DNA of 17,669 nucleotides, taken from the NCBI GenBank assembly GCA_009924885.1, contig RFQS01000015.1, forward strand, positions 1-17,669, written 5' to 3'. The stretch comes from Pseudomonadota bacterium (GTDB taxonomy: Bacteria; Cyanobacteriota; Vampirovibrionia; LMEP-6097). The notes under the pieces are model-generated. The model ran no database searches and was not told the origin of the DNA. It saw nothing but the letters and a program-made list of their open reading frames with translations. Each line of letters starts with the position of its first letter. Positions within the stretch are counted from its first letter, which is position 1. Made by a program: the position numbers and the translations under genes. Shown here piece after piece: positions 6,443-13,607 of this stretch.

Positions 6443-7255
6443 ATGCTTGAAACAGAAGTTAAATCTAGTAGTGCGTATGCAAGTATTTTGGCTGGTAAAA
6501 AAGTCCTAATATCTGGTGTCGCTAATAAAAGAAGTATCGCTTGGGCTATAGCTCAAATGCTTTATGAAGCTGGCGCTGAAGTCGCATTCTCATATCAAGG
6601 AGATAGGCTTAAAGAGACAGTTCTAGAACTTACTCAAGACATGAAAAGCCCTTTATTAGTAGACTGTGATGTTACTAAGGATGATATGATCTCTTCCGCT
6701 TTCCAGTCTGTATCAGATAGATTTAATGGGAACTTAGATATTTTCGTTCACTGCCTAGCTTTCGCTCCTAAAGAGACTTTACAAGGTGGTTATATCAGCA
6801 CAGAAAGAGAGCATTTTGCGATAGCTCAGGATATCTCTGCTTATTCTTTAACTGCGATGGCAAGAGCAGCTAGACCACTTATGAATAATGCTGGTGGTGG
6901 TTCCATTATCACTCTTACTTACTTAGGTGCTGAAAGAGTAGTGCCTAACTATAATATGATGGGTATCGCTAAAGCGAGCTTAGAGGCTGGTGTTAGATAT
7001 TTAGCTCAGGATTTAGGTCAAGAGAATATTAGAGTAAATGGCATTTCTGCTGGTCCGATTAAAACCCTTGCAGCAAGAGGCATTGCGGATTTAAATACTA
7101 TGATGAATCGCCACGCGGAGATATCACCTTTAAGAAGGAACGTGGAGTTAGAAGAAGTTGCTGGAACAGCTCTTTTCTTAGCTAGCCCTTTATCTAGCGG
7201 TATTACAGGTGAAGTAATTCACGTAGACTGTGGTTACAGCATAATGGCGATGTAG
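6443..7255 (+). CDS. fabI: Enoyl-[acyl-carrier-protein] reductase (NADH), FabI type
   Basis: Catalyses the last reduction in each round of type II fatty-acid elongation in the cytoplasm. The 270-residue SDR-fold protein has the FabI-type nucleotide motif GVANKRSIAWAIA (25-37), SYQG (50-53), DCDVT (74-78) and the catalytic pair Y170 and K177 in the FabI spacing YNMMGIAK (Y-x6-K), with an upstream tyrosine Y160 in LTYLGAERV. The end GEVIHVDCGYSIM is also typical. The N-terminus is about 12-15 residues longer than E. coli FabI, before ILAGKKVLISG. dnaX begins three bases after the stop, so the two are surely cotranscribed. Confidence 0.96.
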   Translation: MLETEVKSSSAYASILAGKKVLISGVANKRSIAWAIAQMLYEAGAEVAFSYQGDRLKETVLELTQDMKSPLLVDCDVTKDDMISSAFQSVSDRFNGNLDIFVHCLAFAPKETLQGGYISTEREHFAIAQDISAYSLTAMARAARPLMNNAGGGSIITLTYLGAERVVPNYNMMGIAKASLEAGVRYLAQDLGQENIRVNGISAGPIKTLAARGIADLNTMMNRHAEISPLRRNVELEEVAGTALFLASPLSSGITGEVIHVDCGYSIMAM

Positions 7256-7258
7256 TGG

Positions 7259-9175
7259 ATGCTCACGCTTAAATATAGACCTCAAAGTATCGGAGATCTT
7301 GTTGGGCAAGATGATGTGAAGCTTGCTTTAGAAAAGGCTTTCACTAATAATAAAATAGCAAGTGCTTATTTATTAACTGGTCCACGTGGAGCTGGTAAAA
7401 CGAGTACAGCTCGCATAATAGCTAAATCACTTAACTGTAAAAACAAAAAAGCTGGAGAGAAAGCCACTTTAACTCCCTGCGGTAAATGCTCTAGCTGTAT
7501 TAATATCACGAATGGTGGCGACTTAGATGTAGTCGAGATAGATGCTGCAAGCCACGGTGGCGTAGATGATGCTAGAGATTTAGTCATTAAAGCTAGCCTA
7601 TCTACGATTAACAGCGATTATAAAATTTACATAATCGATGAAGTCCATATGGCAAGCAAAGATGCATTTAATGCTCTGCTTAAGCTTTTCGAGGAACCGC
7701 CTGAAAATGTAGTATTTATTTTAGCTACCACCGAAGCACATAAAGTTTTACCCACTATAGTAAGTCGCTGTCAGCAGTTTCGTTTTAAGCCTATTAAGCA
7801 AAAAGACTGCTTTAAAAGATTAAGGGAGATCTGCGATATAGAGCAGATTAACATTAGCGATGAAGCCTTAAAATTTATAACAGAAGAATCAGAAGGTGCT
7901 CTGAGAGATGCTTTAAGCATGCTAGAGCAGGTTAGTGTCTTTAATGAAGAAGATCAAAGCATCTCTAAAGAGATTATAGAAAGGACTTTAGGGAAAGTAT
8001 CTGAAAGAGAGGTCTTCAACCTATTTTTCTCCATAATTAATAAAGATACCTTAGAGCTTTTAAATAAAATAGAAAATATTTTCCTAAAGAACCCAGACCC
8101 ACAGATACTTACAGGCGAGCTTTTTCAAAGCAGTATAAAAATTTTAGAAGAACTCTGCCTAAATGAAGGATTAGAAGAACTTAAGTCCTGCATAGATTTA
8201 ATTAATGAGAAAAATATCACTAAAGCTGAAATCCTTTATATCGCAGAAGAGATATCTAAATACGAAACTATACTTAAGCAGAGTTCGCAAGCTAAAAAAT
8301 TATTTAAAACACTCTGCCTGAAGCTATCTCTTCGAGAAGATTTTATAGATATTAAGAATTTAAAAGAGAGAATTCTTGATTTAGAGAATAGGCTCGCTGG
8401 TGGTGCGGTGAAGCCTCTAGGGGTGGCTGTTTCGGTGAGTTCGAAAAAGCCGAGCTTCGCTGAATCAACAGCAAATAGTAACTTTGAAAGTAAATCTAAT
8501 ACTAGAGATGAAATTAAAGTAAGTGACATGAATAGTAGAAATGAGCTTAATGGAAATAATTTATTAAGCACTGAGGCTAAGGTTACAGAAAATGCAGAGA
8601 GGATTAATGCTGAACCTTTCTTAGAGGTAGAAGAGATTGCGGTGCAAGATAGCACGCTTGCCGATGACTTCATGCAGTTTTTAAACCCACCGACTAAAGG
8701 GCTTATCAATAGTAGTACCGCAAAATTGATCTCTAGTAGTGGTGATAAAGCTGTTTTCGCCATACCTGAAAAATTTAAATTTTTAAAAACCAAGCTGGAA
8801 GCTAAAAGTGAAGAGCTTATTCAAGCTCTTAAACAGGCTTTAAATCCAGAAATTAAGTTTATTGAGATTCAGATAGATTCTGGAATGGCTAGTGTGGTGA
8901 ATGACTCAATGAAAGTTAAGCCAGCGGTGACTTTAACAGTGACGCCAGCAAGAGTTATGGAAAGGGTCGTAGATGATAATTTATCTGCCAGTCCGTCCGT
9001 GGCTGTAAATATCCCTAGTAATCCTGATGTAAATTTAAATATAAATTCTGTTAACTCCACTGCAGAAAAAGATTCTAAAAATTCTAATGATAACTGCTGT
9101 GACAGGGAAGCTTATCTGGATGAGGTTTTACAGGCTGGTGTGAGTATTTTTGGTGGGAATGTGGTTAGGGAGTAG
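7259..9175 (+). CDS. dnaX: DNA polymerase III subunit gamma/tau
   Basis: The clamp-loader ATPase that opens the beta clamp onto primed DNA. The 638-residue protein begins almost directly with the conserved KYRPQSIGDLVGQ. Walker A is GPRGAGKTS (41-49), the zinc module has C60, C74, C77 and C80, and Walker B is IIDEVH (D127, E128) followed by NALLKLFEEPP, with sensor motif SRCQQF. Domains II and III run to about residue 380. The rest (about 385-638) is a low-complexity linker and a poorly conserved tau-like C-terminal domain. In most bacteria ybaB/recR follow; here a DUF262 gene starts six bases after the stop. A possible -1 frameshift site for a short gamma form is described in the findings. 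Confidence 0.95.
   Translation: MLTLKYRPQSIGDLVGQDDVKLALEKAFTNNKIASAYLLTGPRGAGKTSTARIIAKSLNCKNKKAGEKATLTPCGKCSSCINITNGGDLDVVEIDAASHGGVDDARDLVIKASLSTINSDYKIYIIDEVHMASKDAFNALLKLFEEPPENVVFILATTEAHKVLPTIVSRCQQFRFKPIKQKDCFKRLREICDIEQINISDEALKFITEESEGALRDALSMLEQVSVFNEEDQSISKEIIERTLGKVSEREVFNLFFSIINKDTLELLNKIENIFLKNPDPQILTGELFQSSIKILEELCLNEGLEELKSCIDLINEKNITKAEILYIAEEISKYETILKQSSQAKKLFKTLCLKLSLREDFIDIKNLKERILDLENRLAGGAVKPLGVAVSVSSKKPSFAESTANSNFESKSNTRDEIKVSDMNSRNELNGNNLLSTEAKVTENAERINAEPFLEVEEIAVQDSTLADDFMQFLNPPTKGLINSSTAKLISSSGDKAVFAIPEKFKFLKTKLEAKSEELIQALKQALNPEIKFIEIQIDSGMASVVNDSMKVKPAVTLTVTPARVMERVVDDNLSASPSVAVNIPSNPDVNLNINSVNSTAEKDSKNSNDNCCDREAYLDEVLQAGVSIFGGNVVRE
8443..8463 (+). promoter_or_regulatory. 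Possible -1 frameshift site producing a short gamma form of DnaX
   Basis: The zero frame reads TCG AAA AAG CCG (8441-8452), a G AAA AAG heptamer similar to but weaker than the E. coli dnaX site A AAA AAG. A -1 slip would read GAA AAA GCC GAG CTT CGC and stop at TGA 8461-8463, giving a product of about 401 residues that ends right after the clamp-loader domains. GGTGA just upstream (8434-8438) could pair with 16S rRNA. The downstream hairpin is weak. Confidence 0.2.
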
Positions 9176-9181
9176 AAATAA

Positions 9182-11256
9182 ATGAAAGCAAGTGAATGTA
9201 GCGTAGAAACATTTTTAAAAAAAACGGGTGTCAAATTTGTCATTCCTGTTTACCAAAGGAATTATAATTGGAAAAAAAACAATGCGAGCAACTGCTATCA
9301 GACTTAATCGAGATTGGTCAAAATAAAAAAAATATAGGACATTTTATTGGTAGCATAGTCTATTTATCTCCTAACACCGTGCTCACTTCTTCGATTACGG
9401 AATTAGTAATTATTGATGGTCAACAAAGGCTTACAACATTAACCCTAATATACTTGGCCTTATACAAACATGCAAAAAAAATAAATGATGTTTCACTCGC
9501 AGAAGAAATTTACGAAACCTGCTTAATTAATAAATTTGCTCCGACTGATGAAAAATTAAAACTCAAAACTTCGATGAATAATGATAAAGCCTTAAAATCA
9601 TTATTCTCAGATGATGAAAGTTTTTTCGATGAATTTTCTCAATTAATTGAAAATTTCCAATTCTTTCAAAAAGAAATTGAAAAAAATGATCTTGACCTAA
9701 TCAGACAGGGACTTCGCAAATTAATGTTTGTTGAAATTTCCTTAGAAAAAAATGATGACCCTCAAAGAATCTTTGAGAGCCTAAATTCAACGGGTCTTGA
9801 ATTATCTCAAGCCGACTTGGTTAGGAACTTTATACTTATGGGGCTGTCGAGTAAAGAACAAGACCGATTGTATCAAATGTTTTGGGAATACATTGAGCAA
9901 AAAGCTAGAGATGAGAAAAACAATGAGAACAAGATGTCAGAATTTATTAGAGATTTTCTAACTTTAAAAAATAAAGATATTCCCAATAAAGCAAAAGTTT
10001 ACCAAGAATTCAAAACTTTACTTGAATCAGAAAGCTTAGTGGAACTGAGTGTGAAAGTTGAAAATACATTGGATGAAATGAAATCTTTAGTAAATTTTTA
10101 TAACAGAATCATTAACCCCAACAATGAACTGGATTTAGAAATTAAGCAGCAGCTAAGATATATAAATAAACTCGAAATCAATGTAGCAAATCCATTCCTC
10201 ATGAAAGTTTACGAAGATTATTACAAAAAGATTATTAGTAAAGAAATATTTATTGACATTCTAGAGCTGATTCAATCTTATGCTTGGAGGCGTTTTATTG
10301 TTGGTCTTCCAACAAACACACTTAATAAAATCTTCATGACCCTGTACTCAAAAATTGATATCACTAATTATTTTGGATCCCTCTGTGAATATATAAGCTC
10401 TCGCGCTGGCATTCAAAGATTTCCAGATGACTGTGAAATTAATGGACATTTTTCCATAAAAGATTTTTACAATATTAAACCCAAAAGCAGTAAATATTTT
10501 TTTGAAAGATTAGAAAATTATCAAAACAATGAATATGTTTCTCTTGAGAATAATCTCCTGATTACTGTTGAGCATATATTTCCTCAAAATCCAGACCCTG
10601 AATGGGACAGAGACCTTGGTCAAGAAGAAACTAATATGTTAAAAGAAAGACTACACTCCATTGGTAATTTAACTCTATCTGGTAATAATAGTAGTTTGAG
10701 CAATAAATCCTTTAAATTCAAACGTGATCTAGTTGAAAAAGGTTACAAAGATTCAAGATTATGGCTCAATAAATATCTATCGTCTTGCGATAAGTTCGGA
10801 TTAAGCGAATTAAACGAAAGAACTTCAAAATTAATAGATAGATTTTTTAAAATTTGGTCATATCCACTGGGATTAAAAAATCCAACTGGACACTCCTTCA
10901 CACCCATTAATCAAAAATTTCTCTCAGAAGATAAATCAATTGATTATCTAATTTTTTATGATAAACGTATAGAAACATCTGATATCTCTAAACTTTATCA
11001 AACTGTTTTTAAGATGATCCATGAAAAAAAAATTGACTTATTGGAGGATAAAAAATTAGCCAATATGATTAAACTTACTCAAGACGGAACATCTTTATCA
11101 CTACCTGTTCTCATTAGTGATAAGTATTTTATTGAAAATAATTTTGATAATTTCAAAAAAGTAGAATCAATAGAATACGCAATGAAAATATTAGGACATC
11201 CCAATGAATTTACAGTTAAATACAATACGAGTTCGAATATTTCATCAAATGTCTAA
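9182..11256 (+). CDS. DUF262/DUF1524 (GmrSD-like) protein, interrupted by a frame change in an A8 run
   Basis: DUF262 plus DUF1524 proteins include the modification-dependent restriction nucleases GmrSD and BrxU, and SspE; their usual role is phage defence. The ATG at 9182 opens a frame encoding the conserved N-terminus (KFVIPVYQRNYNW) that stops at 9305-9307. The rest continues in the -1 frame from the A8 run at 9272-9279 (KKQCEQLLSDLIE) to 11256. Joined, it would be about 691 residues. Landmarks are IIDGQQRLTTL near 9409-9441 (the DGQQR NTP-binding motif), FESLNSTGLELSQADLVRN near 9770-9826, and a C-terminal DUF1524 His-Me-like core with VEHIFPQNP (near 10566) and HSIGNLTLSGNN (near 10651). 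A further C-terminal part of about 130 residues is unassigned. It starts 6 bases after dnaX and overlaps the next gene by 8 bases. Confidence 0.85.
9272..9279 (+). other. A8 run at which the DUF262 frame changes
   Basis: TGG followed by eight A and then CAATGCGAG. Nine A (or a -1 slip on A AAA AAA / A AAA AAC) would read W-K-K-K-Q-C-E-Q and join both halves of the protein. This could be a deletion, a sequencing or assembly error, programmed ribosomal frameshifting, or RNA polymerase slippage. Confidence 0.8.
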
Positions 11257-11617
11257 AAAACTTACTTCCGAAGAATTAAACTCATTAATAAGTGAATTCA
11301 TAAATAAAGTCTCAGAAAAGTTCACTATAGAAAAAGCATTTCTCTATGGCTCCTATGCCAAAGGCACTGCTCACGAGCTAAGTGACGTAGATTTACTTAT
11401 AATCTCACCAGATTTACCAGTGAGAGCGACTAAAGGCATGAATGGTTATAGAATTATCAGCCAGCTTGATAAAGTTTACCCTGACATAGAACTCAGTGCC
11501 ATTCACCCAGAGGGTTTAAATAATGAAATAACGAAAGCCTTTTATGATGAGATTTTCAAGACTGGAATAAATTTCACGACAACAAATTCATCGGTCCCTC
11601 AACAGCCCCTTCTCTAA
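11249..11617 (+). CDS. Minimal nucleotidyltransferase (MNT, Pol beta superfamily)
   Basis: A 122-residue protein. GSYAKGTAHELSDVD (34-48) is the GS-x10-DxD motif of Pol beta-type nucleotidyltransferases, with D46 and D48; the third acidic residue is D79 or E81 in YPDIEL. MNT proteins act as antitoxins to HEPN toxins, as AMP-adding modifiers, or in other defence modules; no HEPN gene is adjacent. I chose the ATG at 11249 because residues from MSKKLTSEEL onward resemble family N-termini. It overlaps the DUF262 gene by 8 bases (ATG inside its last codons), so the two are probably translationally coupled. The last 44 bases run antisense into the end of mlaF, and the final dozen residues (TTTNSSVPQQPLL) look non-native. 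Confidence 0.8.
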   Translation: MSKKLTSEELNSLISEFINKVSEKFTIEKAFLYGSYAKGTAHELSDVDLLIISPDLPVRATKGMNGYRIISQLDKVYPDIELSAIHPEGLNNEITKAFYDEIFKTGINFTTTNSSVPQQPLL

Positions 11618-12293
11618 ACTGCTTTGCAAAAGGATTATCATTTTTAGGATTAAATAGCTCTTCTGGAGTGCCTTCCCAAACCAGACAGCCGCCATAAAGC
11701 ATAAGTACTCTCTGTGCTGTTCTTCTAATCGTAGTGTCTTGGTGAGTTACGACTACGGAAGCAGCATTCATTTTATGCTGTAATTTAACTATCAAATCCT
11801 CTATTACAGTGCTTGCCATAGGGTCAAGTCCAGCAGTGGGCTCATCATAAAGAATAATTTCAGGATCATCTATAATCGCTCTAGCAAAACTCACTCTTTT
11901 TTTCATACCACCAGAAAGCTGGGCTGGGAAAAGGTCTTGAGTATTTGGCAAGCCTACTAGATTCAGCGTATCATCTACTTTTTTATTTATAACATCAAGA
12001 GACAGGGGCTTTAAATTTTCACCTACTTCAAATGGAAATGCGATATTATCTCGCACTGAAAGTGAGTCAAAGAGAGCAGAGTACTGAAAACTCATACTAA
12101 CTTTTTCACTTGAAAGCTTAACAGTACCAGCGTCACACTTATCAAGCCCCGCAACTATCCTCAAGGCTGTACTTTTACCACTACCAGAGAAACCTACTAA
12201 AGCAACCACTTCTCCACGAGCAACGGTAAAGCTGATATCTTTAAGAATCTCATTCTCACCATATGATTTTTTTACATGTTCAACTTTAATCAT
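11574..12293 (-). CDS. mlaF: ABC transporter ATP-binding protein, MlaF type
   Basis: ATPase of the Mla phospholipid transport system, which moves lipids between the outer and inner membranes of Gram-negative bacteria. The 239-residue protein has Walker A GFSGSGKST (34-42), Q-loop SFQYSALFDSLSV, signature LSGGMKKR, Walker B IILYDEPTAGLDP and H-loop VVVTHQ. The C-terminal FREGAVEGPMNLL segment, with its GP near the end, is typical of MlaF/Mkl ATPases and distinguishes it from amino-acid importers. The permease mlaE and substrate-binding mlaD are not nearby, so the system is split. It lies 43 bases downstream of rarA on the same strand and overlaps the nucleotidyltransferase gene tail-to-tail. 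Confidence 0.92.
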   Translation of the reverse strand: MIKVEHVKKSYGENEILKDISFTVARGEVVALVGFSGSGKSTALRIVAGLDKCDAGTVKLSSEKVSMSFQYSALFDSLSVRDNIAFPFEVGENLKPLSLDVINKKVDDTLNLVGLPNTQDLFPAQLSGGMKKRVSFARAIIDDPEIILYDEPTAGLDPMASTVIEDLIVKLQHKMNAASVVVTHQDTTIRRTAQRVLMLYGGCLVWEGTPEELFNPKNDNPFAKQFREGAVEGPMNLLS

Positions 12294-12336
12294 CTTCAGA
12301 CTGCTTTAAAAGCTCCATAAGATAGAATAACAGTTT

Positions 12337-13569
12337 TCAAAAATCGAAATACACCCTATCTTTCAATTCAAACGGCAGATATTCCTGCTCCACATAAGCC
12401 CCTTCATAATCATGAGGATACTTATAATCAGTAATCGGATTAACTCCTACATTCTCAGACTTAGCAGGGCAGGCAAAATTTAAAGGTCTTAAATGAAAAG
12501 GTACTGGATATTTTTCAAAGTTTTTACAATCCTGCATCGCTAAATTAATCGCTTTATAAGCTTTATTAGATTTTTTGGCATTCGCTATATAAATTACAGC
12601 TTGAGCCAGCGGAATCCTAGCTTCAGGCATACCTAATTCTAAAGCTGCTCTGTAAGCAGCTTCTGCTACTACTAAAGCATGATTATCAGCTAAGCCCACA
12701 TCTTCACTAGCCGTTACTAAAATACGCCTCGCCACAGCTTTTAGATCAGCTCCTCCCTCTAATAATCTCGCTAACCAATATATAGAAGCATTAGGATCAG
12801 AGCCACGCATAGCTTTCTGTAAAGCTGAAACACAGCTGTAATAAGAATCAGCATCACCAGAAAAAACTTGTCTCTGTATTAATTCTTGGCATAAATTAAA
12901 AGTAATTACATTTACAGCTTTCCCTCTTTGAAAACTAAGCAGGCAAGCCTCTATCGCATTTAACAGCATACGAGCATCACCAGCAGAAGTCTTCACTAAG
13001 TAATCTCTGGCTGCTTCTTCTATAACAATAAATTCCTCTATTGAAACCCTGTCCATAAGATGGTTTAAATCAGCAAAGCTATGTGCCTTAAGCTCAAATT
13101 TAATTAACCTACTTAAAAGTGCCTTATTAATAGCGATAGCTGGATTTTCAGTAGTAGCTCCAATAAAAACTATTTTGCCAAGCTCGATAGCATTTAGCAG
13201 TGCGTCCTGCTGGTTTTTAGAAAAATTATGCAATTCATCAACAAAAAGTATGCCTGGCTTAGGCTGCCGAGACAGAGTATCTATAGCTTCTCTTAACTCT
13301 TTTACCCCAGAGTTAAATGCCTGTAATTTTAGGAACACTCGCCCTGCATTCTTAGCGAAAAGCTCCGCGATAGTAGTTTTACCAGAGCCTGGCGGTCCCC
13401 ATAGTAAAATCGAAATAAATTTCTGTTGATTTTTTGTTGAATTAAACCAATTTATAAAATTTTGATTCTTTTTTACAGAACCTATTAAATCTTCAAAGCT
13501 CTGTGGTCTATACTTTTCTGCAAGAGGCTTAGTAGAAGGGATATCATTAAATAAATTAAGCTGTTCCAC
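12337..13569 (-). CDS. rarA: Replication-associated recombination protein A (MgsA/RarA AAA+ ATPase)
   Basis: An AAA+ ATPase related to clamp loaders that acts at stalled replication forks. The 410-residue protein starts with a GTG codon (13567-13569) and has LAEKYRPQSFEDLIG (16-30), Walker A GPPGSGKTT (58-66), the family-specific NSGVKELREAI (86-96), Walker B LFVDELH (108-114), sensor region GATTENPAIAINKALLSR and, in the C-terminal half, the tetramerisation region with GSDPNASIYWLARLLEGG and DVGLADNHAL. Length and motif order fit the family (about 400-450). It is divergent from mrdA with only 38 bases between start codons. TAAAGT (minus strand) lies 12 bases before the GTG, with AGAGAA just before the start. 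Confidence 0.95.
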   Translation of the reverse strand: MEQLNLFNDIPSTKPLAEKYRPQSFEDLIGSVKKNQNFINWFNSTKNQQKFISILLWGPPGSGKTTIAELFAKNAGRVFLKLQAFNSGVKELREAIDTLSRQPKPGILFVDELHNFSKNQQDALLNAIELGKIVFIGATTENPAIAINKALLSRLIKFELKAHSFADLNHLMDRVSIEEFIVIEEAARDYLVKTSAGDARMLLNAIEACLLSFQRGKAVNVITFNLCQELIQRQVFSGDADSYYSCVSALQKAMRGSDPNASIYWLARLLEGGADLKAVARRILVTASEDVGLADNHALVVAEAAYRAALELGMPEARIPLAQAVIYIANAKKSNKAYKAINLAMQDCKNFEKYPVPFHLRPLNFACPAKSENVGVNPITDYKYPHDYEGAYVEQEYLPFELKDRVYFDF

Positions 13570-13607
13570 TTCTCTAAGTTTACTTTAAATGACATACTAA
13601 AAATAAA

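Noticed and set aside
8767..8785. Slippery-looking T TTA AAA in the tau part of dnaX
   Set aside because: A virus-type heptamer by chance in AT-rich DNA, with no strong downstream structure and no sensible short product.
8236..8793. 185-codon open frame on the minus strand inside dnaX
   Set aside because: It lies antisense to the dnaX linker and C-terminal part. The composition mirrors the sense codons and there is no recognisable motif, so it is a shadow frame.
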